From positions 36,454,001 through 36,518,000 of the forward strand of contig OX485806.1 of NCBI GenBank assembly GCA_950295325.1: a stretch of 64,000 nucleotides of DNA, in the 5' to 3' direction. Within the stretch, counting starts at the first letter, position 1. Every line of letters begins with the position of its first letter. Positions 12,501-27,500 of the stretch are shown here, piece after piece. The DNA comes from Polytrichum commune (lineage: Eukaryota > Streptophyta > Polytrichopsida > Polytrichales > Polytrichaceae). The position numbers were made by a program, and so were the translations under genes. Below the pieces are notes generated by a model. It searched no databases. It worked only from the letters and a program-made list of their open reading frames with translations, and was not told where the DNA came from.

Positions 12501-15500
12501 TATCACCTAGTAGTTTAGGGTCATCTCAGACCCATGCAAACAAAAATGCCATTCTAAGTCCAAGTGAACCTCCAAGTGTCCCCCCCCCCCCAATTTTTTT
12601 TAATAATAATAATAAAAGGAAAAAAATCACCATATGGATAATATGTATTTTGATTGGAGATCCCATGAGCATACAAATTCTAATGGTAGAATTCTTGTCA
12701 ACATCAAACTTACAAATGAAAGAAAAATGCATTAAGGTTTTCATCCATGTCTCACCAAGAGGGTCTTTCCGGTTTGTGGCCCACCATACAAGAGCAAGGA
12801 CCGGATGAAGGGGGTCGCACTCTCGTTTACAATCTCTGAGGAGATTGAGAGCACACCATACTCTATCACCAGCCTTTTGGCCTGCACGATATCAATTCAT
12901 AAGATTCCATTTGACCACATTCATAACATTATTAAAGTGGGAAGAATCGGTTCTCTTGCCCTGGGAATGCGCTTAGATGATTGCACTTTGGTATTAGTGT
13001 AAAAGTGCATGATGCGAAACCCTTGATATGATTTCAACTAGAATATAAAGTGGATGGAAGAAAGGAAGTAGATTTAGGTAGAGAAATAAATTTCTAGGAT
13101 GTCCTACTATTACGATCCACCCAATAATATGGATTCAAAGGGTAAACTGAGTAACACAATCAACCATGTGGAAACCTAAGGGTCCCCCCCCCCTTGGAGG
13201 TACAAGGGCAAACCAAGTATTTAGAATCATCCACATGAAAACCTAGAGATTTTCTCCTTGGGAAATAGGTGTGACATGGCTTGTGTACACTTTCCAAAGT
13301 GTATGTCTTTGAGAAAAGACATTATTCATCAAGGTCCCTCCAAATCTTGTGATGTCCATTATGGAATTACATATAGACTTCAATCAACTAGAAAATAAAG
13401 CAACACCATAATCCACTCCCGTGGCATCCAAATCGGAGACATCTCTTCCTCTTTTTTGTTTTTGTTTTGTTTTGTTTGGTTTGGTTTGGTTTGGTGAGAC
13501 AAAAGCATGACATGCCATTGCCAAAGCAAGTTTTCCATCAAGTAGAGAGGAGACATCTCTTCCTCTTGTCATTTTGTCATTGATTTGGAAAGAAGGTATA
13601 CCTGAGCCATACTATTATCGATCTCCCAAAGCTTAATGGGGTCAAAATTAGTGCCGCACAATTGCTCTTGTGTGAGATACTCGTCGAAGGTGCGGTGGGG
13701 GCACACTTGCATGATCCCCTCCTTCACAAGCTCAATGTAAATGGATTCGATAGTGCGTTTCTCCGTTAAGTCCTTCTTCCTCTTCGGCTTCTTCTTTGTC
13801 ATGTCGGGTGGCGGAGGGGGCGCTTTGGCATCTGCCTCTTTCTTTGCCTTCATTTTCGCAATCTTGTCTTTCTTTGCCTGCAACATAAGATCATTCAAAC
13901 TTTGAGAGCTTCTTAGAGTTGTTTGTAGAGCGAAGCAGATGAAATCATGGGTTTAGTTTCAAACTGTGAGTTTATGAGGATCAACACAAAGTCATCCAAG
14001 TTTTTTTATGCTTAAATTATTATACACAACGAGTGGTGTCATGCTATTAAAAACCAATTTTCTAGCTTGCCCTGCTAGGATGGATGGGCCAAGCTAGCCT
14101 TGCATAGATCGATCCAGGATTCAAGACAATGAGTCCCATGCACATATTATATTTTAGATCCTAAAATTCTCTCAAAGTTTGAGAGATGGAAAGAGAGGTC
14201 CAAAAAGTCTAACCCAACTTTCAAAATAGGCTCTATCGACGAGCTATTGATATTTTACTACCAAGTTTTTCAAAGAAGGATCAAACCCAAGGTTTCATCT
14301 TGCTTTGAGGGACTTTACGGATAATTTGCTATGTGGGTCCAGGAATGAAGTGAGACTTATGCTCGAGATGTTCTAGCATGAATTCAAACTCTATCTTGAT
14401 TTTGAGTGTCCATGGATTAGCTCATCTTGACCATCTACTACACCAAATAGTCTTATTAGTGTGGGAGGAAAACTAGGTGGAAGTAACGTAAGTCCAAGAC
14501 CTCGGTCTTTGCATAAGTCTTCATGAAGACTTTTGACCAACACACTGAATAATAATCATAAGAAAATAATAGCACAAAAGAAAATAATCACCCACATTTT
14601 GGGGGAAAATAAAATTTAATTTGACTCACACTAATTTTCTACTATGAATTTACCCTAGGCTGAAAATCAATGTGTCCCACAATAATAAGACCCCTTAGAG
14701 TTCATCTATTGTCCTAGGCAACTCCTTTATTCACTTTCTTGTCCGTGTACAATTGTGTGATTCATTATGTATAGAAATGGATGTTAACCAAAGAGTTGGG
14801 TGTGCATGGGATTATAGCCAATGTCTCTAAATATCGCCTAGCTAATACCATAATTACCATGTCACATTACATAATTGGCAAGAGAGTCCACTTCCAAACT
14901 TAATAATGATATGAGGAGACACACAAATACAAGTACACTAAAATTGCAACATGTATAGCCTTATTGTAGAACTTACTTTTAAAGGATTATTTTAAATTTA
15001 CAATGCTATGATTGTGCATAACATTCTTGATGCAAGTGAGCATGCTCATATATGTCGGAGAACAAACTTCACCCATATTCTTACACAAACCTTCTTGTAT
15101 TTATGACAACCCAGTTTCTTCAACTTGAATATGATATTCAAGAGTACTTGAGATTAAATGACTTTTAGCTTACTTTGGGGAAGATCATTTCATGATGAAG
15201 TTGTATGAATCCACTATAACAATACAATACGTTGTGCAAGGTAAAATTGGTGTAGGAAATGGGATTGAAGAGCACGCTACTTGAAGGGTTGTAATATGAT
15301 TACCCGGGGAGGGCACTCCATTGTCAAGTTGAAAACCATGTGCAACGGAAGTTTGCTACCCCTATATTATATGCCATAGATAATTTTAAAAATTATGATA
15401 TTTTTCTATATATACATATCCATTGATAATATCTTTTGTATATTTTTTTGAAATTTTTAGTCATCTCCATTTTTTCTGGTAATTGTTTTAGATCAATTCT

Positions 15501-18500
15501 GTGTCATTCTAGTTAGAAACGGTATGTTTTCTAGTAAAAACAAATTATCAATTTTGGTTATCAATTTTTACTATGTAATAGATACCATGTATATGTACTT
15601 ATATTTTTTTTTGATAAAAGTTTGACCCATTTTGTTGATGTTTTTTAGAAAAAGTATATTTTTTTCCGTTGCACATGGTTTTCAACTTGACAATGGAGTG
15701 CCCTCCCCGGGTATGATTATGGGAATCAACCTGTTGTTTCTCTGCCTTGAGTTTGGCTTTGAACTCCTTCTCCTTTCCCTCTTTTTTAGCTTGCTTCAAT
15801 GCAAGTTTCATAGCCTCCTTCTTATCTTGTGCGATTTTCTTCTTGAGTTGTTGAAGGATATCCCTCGCGCCTACATCAACATCTATCCTCAACTGCATGC
15901 AAATTCACAATTTAAGAGTTTCTATGACAAATTCATTGTGTTTTGGGATGGATGAAAGCACCTACAATTTAAGAGATTCTATCTCAAATCCATATATATA
16001 TTGTAATGGATTTTGTTACACCGAATATATTTGTAATGGAATTGAACACAATATTCAAAGAAGGTCACAAACATAATACACCACATTGATCTTGTAGCTT
16101 GAATATTTGTCCCAAAGGTTTTTCTATTTGGGTTTGAGTCTGATTCTTTATTTGAAACATCCAATTTTTAAACATACAATTACGAAGATATATAGTATGT
16201 GCAAAAATTTCACACACCTCGTCAAAAACCAATGGTCGAATTGTGCTCTTTAGAATTTCTGGGACAAACTTTTGGAGATAGTTTCCAGAATCATCTTTGT
16301 TGTACCATGTGTCAATGTAAACTTGGCACGATTCTTTCACTAACCTTCCAAATAGATTGGGACACAAGGGAACGGCCTCTTCATCATCGTCAGGTTGCGG
16401 CATGCGAATGCCTCCTTTCCCCTTCTTCTTGCGCCCACTATCTTTGTCCTCACCTTTCTTCTTCTTTTCATCTTCTGGTCGCCACATTTCTGGGGGCGGG
16501 TCAATGATGTCCTTTGTCCCTCCCTTTGCCTCTTTTGGAATAGGTAGGTAGAAGTTTGTGTCTGGATCTCGAGTCAATTTAAGCCACTCGTTGATCCTCT
16601 CCTGCATCGCAAACCATTGTATAGAGAATTTCAATGTTGTCGTTTAGCATTGTAGTATTAAAAACCGTAACTCATCGCTCATCCAAGTGGGAATCGATAA
16701 TAATAACCACATAGAGAACATTATATTTATAACCTCCAATTCATGTTTATGAGCAGACCATTTATGTTCCACAAGTGATTTGAGTAGATGGTGTTTCATT
16801 GCTCCCATTGGTCATCGTCCATTCTCCTCTCGCCAATTATGTTATCTATTATGAACAATTTTCCTTCCAATCTTGACACAAGAGAGTGATTTAATTGAAG
16901 AAAATTGAAATAAATGAAATTTATTCCATCAACATACACGCATGATGGAGTCCTTGGGAGTTTTGACCTCAAGAGTCAACCTTCAATGGTGCATTTGAAT
17001 GAAAGATAAATGGGGTGGAATTTTCCAATCAAAGCTTCTCTACAATAGAAAAAAAAAAAGGAGCCAAAACTTATGGGTTCAGAATATCCTTTCATTGCAT
17101 TGTGTGGGTTGCTGCAACTTAGGGACCACTTCACACATGAGACTGAAGGCCCACGACCATTGCATTCTAAGATCTCTTATTGATCGAAAAGGCCAAGACC
17201 GTCCAAGTTTCACTTCATAGTAGAAGGTGAAGGCCTATTATCCAAAGAAAGTATCATGGAAGAAAACTCTACATGGATTCCTACATGATATATTATACAT
17301 ATCGTTTCATGTTCTGCCATAATTTGCATCAGATCCACTATCAAGAGGTAGGCTTGATGCAAATTTTAACATACCATGTTAGTTAAACAACTAGCACAAC
17401 CTTCGGATGAGAGCTACAGGCCCTCAAAATTGCATGGTCAAGGTCCTTGAATTGTGTGTGGAAGTGGCCCTTAGGCTAGTTTGGAGTCCTTGAAGCTAAT
17501 TTTGATATCATACATACTTCCTAAAAAAGAAAAATTTAGAATGCATAAATTATAGTGGCTTTTATGTTAGATGAATGAGAGGCACGCTCATATGTGATGA
17601 TTCCCTCTTACCCGTCATCCCTTCCTCCAAGTTTGTGGTGGACTTGAACATATTGATTTGAGTCCCATTAGATTAGATTGACCATTTTGATTCCAACTCT
17701 GATATAAAATCGATTTAAAGAAGAAGAGAAAAATGCTAATATACACATTATTCACTATTTTTTTCTTTTTTCTTTTGCAGTGAATTATGACCTACTTGCA
17801 TGATTTCCCGCATTTCTTGGCCCTCCATTTCTTTGATTTTCTCCTTGACGTCTACCATGCAATCATCTTCCTCTTTCTTATTCTCCATTTGTATTTTCCG
17901 CCTCTTCTCTTCAGCCTTGGCCAATGCAACTCGAGGATCATTGGGATTTGAAGGTATGAAGTTGTTCATATCTATCACGAAATGTCAACAATTGGTCGGA
18001 CAGTGTGTGAGAAGGACAATATGCATGTAATTTTAACAATTTATAGTTTTTTAAAATTTCAAAACCTTCTCTAATAGTCCGTCCACACTTACTGGTGCGG
18101 GTCACTAGTGAACGGTTCTTATCAACAGGGGTCACTTTTAAAGTCAGTTTAATCAATGAGAGCCACTAGATGTAACCAATGCTAGTAGGAACCGTTCACT
18201 GACGACGTGCACCAATCATGTTGAGTGGACTATATGTATGATGTTTCGTTTTTACTTTTTTATTTATTTAATAATAAAGCAACACTCAATAGATATTGGA
18301 GAGTGGTGGTGAAATTTACGGATTAATGTCATCTCATCAACACATGTTTCTTCAGTTTCTAGCCTTCCTAAAAACCCAAGCGCTCTGCAATATCAACCAA
18401 AATGGAGCACATGTGTTTAAAACCCCCTCAACCTTGAACCCAAACCTCTAACTATGGACCAAAGTTGAATCAAAATCTTGTGTTTTTTTACTGTGCAAGT

Positions 18501-21500
18501 ATGATATCGTGTCCTAGTTAACGCCGGTTCCAATATGTGTGATGAGTTCCATATATATATCTTAAGCTTTACCGGTCTGTTCGATAGTATTTCAAGCATT
18601 AGTTGATACTTTGACCTGATTCATCGACATATATTTCCAACTAGTAGCTCTATGGGATCATTCAAGGATTTATGTAGAACTAGGGGTTAATGTACTTTAC
18701 ACATGTATGATCTACAACAATCATGTGAAAATAATATAGCTGCATTATTTCTATGCATCGAGTGTGGCTCGTATTTACCATGAAATATGCACATAATAAT
18801 TAGGGTGTAAAGTGACTTATAGGTGTGACCTCATGGATAACGGAATTTTAGATAAATTGTTCCAAGGTACTTGTATGTTGTTTCATGGAATTTTACGATG
18901 ATACATGTGCAAAAATCAAGTGGGCATCAAATTTGGTATTGAAGGATGTGATGCCACCTAGGTTGGGTATTTGATACCCATATATGTATTGTTATGGGAC
19001 TCTTATTGAGATCCACGTTGAACCTAGACACACACACAACATATATGTTAAACGCTATTGGAGATTTTTAGTGTGTAAAGGTGGTGATTGATTTGTACTT
19101 ACATTCTTTGCAAATACAATGCAGCGCTCTCTTTGGTGTGTGGTTTGATGCCTCTCTTTTGTCTCTCGAGCTCTTGTTCCTGCATGACCCTACCCACCAC
19201 ACCAACAAAGTTCAATTTAATTTGTGGGGTAGCCTTCCTACTATAATAGAAACACCTTGAATCATCCTTTTAAGAAACTGGACATGTATCTTATCATTAA
19301 AATGACATGTCCTTAATATGCTACTGGAAGAATGGAAATGAGATTTGCAATGCATCTTCATGTATACTTTATGGATATTGTGTGAAGAAGTTATGAATTC
19401 TCAAACTACATATTGCCTATTAGTGTGTGTAACCCAACACAAACCCTAGGCTCTCATAAACTTCCATGTTTCGACTTGTGTGCATCTATGTAATTAATGT
19501 CTAGGTCGTGGGGTAGTTTCCTAAGTCAAGGCCATCATGGAGAGGCCCTCTTTAGCATAACTAATCCAGACAAATGCGGACCTTTGCTTTATATATGGTG
19601 AGATAACCATGTCACTGTATCTTATAAATCTCATAGAACTACACAAAATATTGTATTTAGTAGCACTTATTGTTTGGAATTACACAATGATGTAACTATG
19701 TATATCTCATTTTTTCCAACAAAGATCAAATTTATCGTTTGGACATTATAGAACATCAATATCTTTACTTGGTGATAAAATACACTAATAATAGCAATAA
19801 TGAAGATATAGCATTGTGTAAGTCCAAATAGTAAGTGACACTAGATACAATAGTTAGTGTAGTGTCTAGAAGATTTTTAGGCATCATCAATCAAGATCCT
19901 TGTGTTTCCAAAACCAACCGGTGACATGTTGACATGTTTTAAGGTTTTCTTTATTAAATTGAGGAATGTTATGTGGATTCCTCTAAATGGATCGGTAATT
20001 TGCATGAAGTCTTGAATTTGAACCGGTTATTTCTCAAATTCAACCGGTTCATTGATAAGTAGTGGTCAGTTCTCCCCCATTCATTGCATAGAATCGATGA
20101 TAACGAAAATAAGTTTGCTCAATATGGTGGGCATCCTCTAAAAATATATCCTTCATGCTAAGCTTCTTCCTCTACACACAAGACGTTTGTTAGACTAGTA
20201 CATCTTGCATAAAGTTCGCATACAATTTATGCCATGCAATAAACCCCAACTCGTGACTAAAATATTTTGCTTTAAGCTCCACTTACTTTATATTCATGAG
20301 CTCCTTAATTCGAACTCGCGATTGTCGTCCCCTCTCTTCTGCCTTCCTTACATCACAGAGTCCATATTACACCAACATCATGAATTGGTTTAGGAACTTG
20401 ATTAGAAATGCAGTGGACAAAGTATTATGAAACTATTTCTATATGTTCACTAGTAAAGAACTATGCCAAAAAGAACCGCAACCGAAATCGTCTACGGTTT
20501 CCTTGACTTGCTTGATCTGCAATCGCTAAACAATCATAATTTTTTTTTAAATTTAGCATTTAAAATTTCAAGAATTTGGGGGCTTGTAATATACTGCCAG
20601 AAAGGTCTTGAAAACACCTCTCCAATAATATATTATATGCCCCAAGAATTTAAAATTTTAGTCGGAAAACCAAAAAAAGAAAAATCTATAGTTGTTTATT
20701 GGTTGCATATCAAGCTGGTCAAAAGAATCACAACTGACTTTGGCTGCGGTTTTTTGGGCATAGTTTTGTACTAGTGTTTGAATCTAAATTAAGGATTTAT
20801 TTTGTTTTTTATATTTTTAGCTTGAAATTATGGAGGGCCACCCTCCACAACATTGGTTACCCCAATTAGTGCGTGTTACTACTCGGAATTACGTAGTGCT
20901 ATTTAATGAGAATGTAAATGTATGATGATGTCTGAATGACCTATTGAACTTTCATTAGTAAAAAGTGGAACTCTCAAGTAAGATGTTGTTGCACTTCGTA
21001 ACTCTGAATAGTAACACACACTAATTGGGAAAATTAGTGTAGAGCTCGAGGGCCCTTGACCCTTCATACACAAATCATGGTCAAGAAGCGGGAGACGGTC
21101 CAAGTTCACTTTACACTAGACCATGAGGACATGAGGGACCAAAGAGATTTCAATGAATGAACAATCCACATGGCGTCCTACATGGCACCAAGTGGATAAT
21201 GTTCATGGTCTACCATATCTTGCATTAGGCACATCAAAAAGAGGGGCATTTGATGCAAAACTAGGGGTTGTGACAAGCAATCATGTTGCCATTGGCTTTC
21301 AGGATTACTATATTGCCATGGTGGGATCCCAAACTACCCACTATTTTGGATTGTCCATAAATTATGTTGGGGTCCCTCAACATGGTCCACTCTCAATGAA
21401 CGTTAAGCTTGAGGGACCATCGATTGCAAAATTGCAATTTTATTTCCCATAGTACGGCCTTTGAATGATTTTTCAAGGGTCCTTAGATTTTAATCGGTCA

Positions 21501-24500
21501 CGTCTTTTAATCTATGTGTAAAGGGGCTTTAAGTGGAAGAAAAAAAATGGTTAGTTGCAAGAGTGCTCTACCCTATACATTATATTCCACACATAGCCAG
21601 TTTCGGTTGGTTGTCCAAATGAAACCCAACTTTGGCTCATATTAGATATTACTTTACATTAAGGACCACCCTGCAGCTGGACTCCAGCTAAAAAGCGAGT
21701 TACAAACACCATATGTGACTAATATTGGTTGGTTGCCAAACTTTGACCCATTTCAGAGACCACCCCAAGTCTCTTCCCACAAGCATAGTCAATATACATA
21801 TATAGAGAGAGAATTGACACAAGTTCATTTCAATACCCAAAAAGCCTTACAAAGCTACCGGGGACCCGAAAAAGAGAGGGGGCTAGAGCCAATAAACTTT
21901 GGTAAGTTATGAGTTACGGAGTTAGAGTGGCGAGGTATTACTTGGATCAAGACGATCGCTTGGTCTTCTGTGAGTGGGGGTGGGGGCTCCACTATCACAC
22001 GCTTATTCTTCCGGTCTTGGAAGTCCTTGGCTGCTTTCTCCTCCGCCGCTATTCGGGCAGCAATGGCTGCCCGCTCATCCTCCGCAATTTTTATTTCTTT
22101 CACCTAAGGCAGAGAGAAACTAATAATGCCTATTAATAGAAAATTGAAAGGGGATTTCCACACACAAAAATATGACTTTTTTGGATTTCATATGCAAAAG
22201 TTATGAGGGTTCAAAGTTTCATTGGTAGATTACCCAAAATTGTTAGGGGAGGGTGTGTTGATGTTCACATGATGAACATTCTCATAAACTATGTACAAGA
22301 TTTCAGGGTGTTGATTTTAGCACTCTTTACCTTAAAGATGACTTGAACTAAATTGTCGAACTCAAACACTTGATATAGGTCTATTGTGATGAGCTTCTTC
22401 TTTTTATTTACATGATTATATTATTTATATATATTTCTAATGTGATTATATAGTTTTATTTATCGATATTGTAACGGTATATAAGTGAATGCATGGTCTC
22501 AATAATCAACATCAATCATGGTATCAAAGAATCTACCCATGGGTATCAAAAGTGTAACACCAATCAATATATTAGTATTTGGCAGGTATCTCAAGATGAG
22601 AGAATTTTTGTAAATCCCATTCTAAACCATGTTGATACTAGGGAAATTTTGTCTAGGTGTGAAGCTTCTCGCATGGTATATAGACCTGAATGATGTTGAT
22701 TACAAAAATGCCATCAAATATCAATACCCTATTGGTATGAAAAAAGAAGTGAAAGTCTTTTTTATAGATACATGAATGGTACTAAAACAAGGTACAAAAC
22801 CAACATCCATCCATCCATCCATACACATGTTTGGTCAGACGCATTCCTTACATCACATAATGTATTGCAATGTTAATTGTGACATGGTCAAATTAAGGAT
22901 GAAATGATCCTCATAGTTTGGTCCATAATGCTTTTTGGGAAGAGCTCATGACACTCTTGTGTTGGAGTCCATCCGTAGAGCCAACTCTAGGGTGTCTTCT
23001 TTCAAGCAGTCCGAGAGTTTGGCTTGAGGCTAGATGCCCACCTCTTTGAGTTGGGGCCCTACGAATATCACCGAAGATGAAAAAATAGTATATTCTTGTA
23101 TAGCATATAGATTTCTTCTTTTGGAACAAATTTGACCCCGGAATTAATATTGGAGGTTGTGAATGAATTAGCGTAGGAAGAGACCCACTTCAAATAAATT
23201 GACCACATAGTTATGGGGGTCATGTTTTTACTAGGTGTCTGTTACCTTGGTTATAGTGTTGGGGGCCCAACTCAAAGAGGTGGGCGTCTAGCCCTTGCCT
23301 GCAAGTTTGTTCATAGGTTCAGTTATGAGAGCAGTTGGGAACCTTGCATTGCACACACGAACAATTGTTTGATCAAGGGAACAAACTAAATACGCAAGCC
23401 ATACATGTGACTAGGTGTCAATCTAAGATTATAAGCGCTTTTTTTTTGGGTTGACCTCGAGTCTTTAAGTCTCGAACATGCCGTGAACTCCTATAATTTT
23501 TTAATCAACTGCACGATGATTCCTCCCGAGCTTTACTATCAAATAAGTCTACTACCATATTTGGAACTAGATATCAAATAAATCTACTACCACAAAATAT
23601 TTACTTCTTGGAAGAAAATCAACACATGTTGTCTCCATATTGGTCAAGAAATTGTTAAACCCAATGTGAGAATTGGCTTCCGGCACTCAAAGTGTTGAAC
23701 TAGAGAGCACCCTACGGCATCTCTTCTTCAATTTTGAATGATAGCATGCCACTTACATGCTTTCTCGGCCTCCACACACTCACTATTTACATGTAGTTGT
23801 GAGTGACATGCTTCGTTGTTAGCATCTCATTCAATACTTTAATAAATAAATAAACTTGCAAATTCCACAAACTACAATCAATAACATCATCATATCATGC
23901 AACAACTACAAGCTTTGAAAAGAACGGACTTGGTAATCGATCAAGCCGTGAAGAGCAATTGGAGCCAAGGTAGTACCCATGTTATGTGACTTGACCCACC
24001 AAGAAAGAATGGCGAGTTGCTAGAAAGTCGGCCCGGTCAACCGTGAGATGATGAGGTGGCTTTATTTCAAGAGCATCCGGGGGCAAACCCATCTCCAACT
24101 GCCACAACACATATCCCAAAATTAAAAAAAAATACAATCCAATCTTCAACAAGAAAGTCAAAAGTCCAATGATCCTTTTCAAAACACAACAACAATTGCT
24201 ACAATTAATAGTGTATTGAGTGTCATAAATAAGGTGATTTATGTCATTGTGACGTAACTTTTCTAATGACATTGCTTAGAAATGAGTTGTACAAGTATTG
24301 TCATGGATGGTTGAAATTCGATGGAGTCCATGTCGATTATTGGAACAAAGTTTGGCATGTTTTGCATCTATAATGAGATATTGTCATGGATGATTGGAGT
24401 TTTGATGGAGAATCACTTGGTAAGTGATGAAATTTGCAGCATTGTAATCTACAATGTCCACATTTTATTTCCCCCCAAAGAATGTGCCGAGCACTAGCTA

Positions 24501-27500
24501 TAAATATTGTGCACATTCACGTTGATAAAATTCACAATGTTGATTCGTGTTTGTAGATTATAATGCAATTATAGTACTTCTCCCACATGACGGTCTAAAA
24601 TGTTGAACTCGTGGGGCATATGACTTGCCAAAATTTCATCGAAATTGAAGTACTCCTTGCCCTCATTCAGTTCCACCATCCACTGTCATCACATACATTA
24701 ATAGCCTTGTAAATTACAATGCACATACGTATCCGAGACTTTATTTATGTGCAATAAAATTATCCTTCAAAGTTAGATAGAGGGTGGAACACAAGAAAGA
24801 TTCAAATAGGGTGTTTTAGGCAACTATATACTTGTATAGCTTGTATATATTTTGTTAGGACCTATAAATAGACACACATCCAAAGAGTATTCCCTCCTAT
24901 CTTTAGTCTCATTGGAGTCTAGTCCCGAGTTTGGTCGTTCTCTCTCGGGAACATGCAAATTGAGCCTGGGATTTTTTGGGAAGCTGCAAGGGAGTTGTGA
25001 GGTTGGTGGGCTTGACTTGCCTATGTTTGGAGTATTTGTTAGAACCAAAGAGTTTTTTGTTGACACACCAAAGACAAGATAGACTTTTCAACATTGGATA
25101 GTTGATCATGCCCTATTAAAGAAAAATCTAAGTTGATGTGTGTTGAAATATGAAGTTGTCGTTGGTGCCATTTATGGCTTTATAACTTGCCCCTTTAATT
25201 TCAAGGATGCGCCCAATACAAGCATTCATGGCCTTCTTCGCATTGCGTCGCTTTTGAGGATGCACAATCTGCATCAACAATGTGATCACTACACCTTTTA
25301 GTGTATTTAGTGTCACTTGCGTAATATTCACTTACCTTATTATGAGCCATATGCTTGGGTACACCAATGGCCATTAGTGTAACCTCATGACACTTGGTGT
25401 TAGTGTGCTAACTAATATGCATTAATATGCTCAATAATGTTACGAGATCTATGCCTAGGTTACACAATGGTCAACACGTTCATCACTGTGCCATTATGTA
25501 ACTTTCATTACATCTTACTCTTGCAAACCAAAATGTAACACTACCATCTAAATCACTTCAATGAGAATAGCATTCTAAATATCACATTCTAAATATATAT
25601 GCACTTCAAAAAATGACCTATGTTGACCAATAGTGTCATGTTGACAATTAGTGGATGTGACACTAGTAGGCCTCCAAGCATTTGGTTTAGACCGTTTGCC
25701 AACAATGTGCTAAGGATGTGACACTAAGTACCATAAACGACGTACTTGTGAGTTGCCATAGTTGTAATCACACACAATGGCATAATATTGGTTAATGACT
25801 AAGTAATTTTCTTGTTGAAAACTGCTACAAAATGTGCTTCATGGTCAAGATACATGTCTCATTCTTAAAAAATAAAGCATGATGCCACTTTTGCTCATAC
25901 AATGTAGCTGAAATCGAAACACGTTTTGTGTTGGAACCACCCTTTAACAACTCCATTAGATTGAGGTTTGCTTCACTATTTTAAGATGTAGTGCTACATA
26001 ACTTCATAAGTTTCTACCAACTTGAGCATCATGTAGATAATAGTTGTACTCTCACACATGCCACTATACTATGTCACTTCAAAAAATTAACTTATTTGAC
26101 TCTAACTTGACTTCTATTGCCATAATCATTTTGGCTTCCTAGATTTCAATATCCATGTCATTGCATTTCAATTTTGAGCAAAAAATAGTAACAATTGGAG
26201 GGCATGTGGTCCCCACCCCCTAAGCTCAATCCATTTTAGGCTCAATTTGGAGCTCTTCTTGATAGAGCCCATTTTCTACAAGAAAGGCTTTACACCTTGA
26301 TTTGAACATGTAGAAGCCCTTAGTAATAGTTTATAACTAACGAGCCTTGATTCACGTTGTGGTGCCATCCATTGATAATAATCTTCATCTTTGACTTATA
26401 CATAATATGAGTATGAAGCCGATTTTCAAAACGGAGGAAAATATCCTTACGTTAATGCTTGATAAGACATGATCAGTGTAAGGGGAATGGACTCTCATTC
26501 ACGTCGGTGGAAATGCACCCATATATATATATATAATACATAATATGAGCTCAATTGCAAAACCTGATCAAAAGAATCCTCCAATTTGCGGTAAACGCCT
26601 ATGTACCGCACGTATATTCTTGACCAATCCAATAATGTCTGCACACAAGGCACCATAAAACTTATCTAGTTCACACCACACAATTTGTAATGCAAAGTGA
26701 GCTACATGAAGTTACACTCAAGGGTCGTAGACTTCACTTATGTTCCTTATTCCATCCCCTACATATGCACATGTTGTCAACATATGTTGAGTTCAAAATA
26801 TTTCACTACAAGTGGAAACCGTCCAACCAACTTGTGAAACTACTTGCATATTTGGAAATTTTGAGGATGATAGATTTGGAGACACCTATATGATTATGAT
26901 AGGTCCACATGCTTATGAACTTTAAAACTATACATGACAAACACTATGAATCCGAATAATATACATTTCTGGGCGTGGGTTTGGATTCCTAATATGTTTG
27001 TTTCTCATATAATATTGATTCCATGGTGATTCAATATTATCATATCACAATTGCTTTATTAAAATGTGCCTCTATCATATTTGTTCTTGGGGTGATGCCA
27101 AATTCATCTCGCTCTTCACACAAATTGGGACACATCCTTCTACAACCCAATTAACAAACTATTGGATTTACGGTTAAAATCCATAAATGTCAGATCATAA
27201 ATTGATTTGGTTGGAGGAAATTATCAAAATTTATAGGGAGTGATCAATATACCGTGGGCCACTTGGAGATGTCTGTAGGCGTTTCAGTTTTCACGAGCTC
27301 AATGAGGCTGAGCATGGCATCTTGCCATTGCAAATTGTATGTGCTGCAAATACATTCACATCCATCCCAAATGATAGATCACAACTCCATAATGAACTTA
27401 CTATTTGCATTAAGAATATGGCGGTTCGAAATGTCGTATTTCACATGATAATATCTCAAAATGCAAATGACCAACATTGAATTTTGAGTCAATGTTAATA

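Noticed and set aside
21153-21452. 99-codon plus-strand open frame in DRC11 intron 7
   Set aside because: It coincides with a decayed member of the TTAGGGACCACTTC MITE family, and the same sequence type is non-coding elsewhere.
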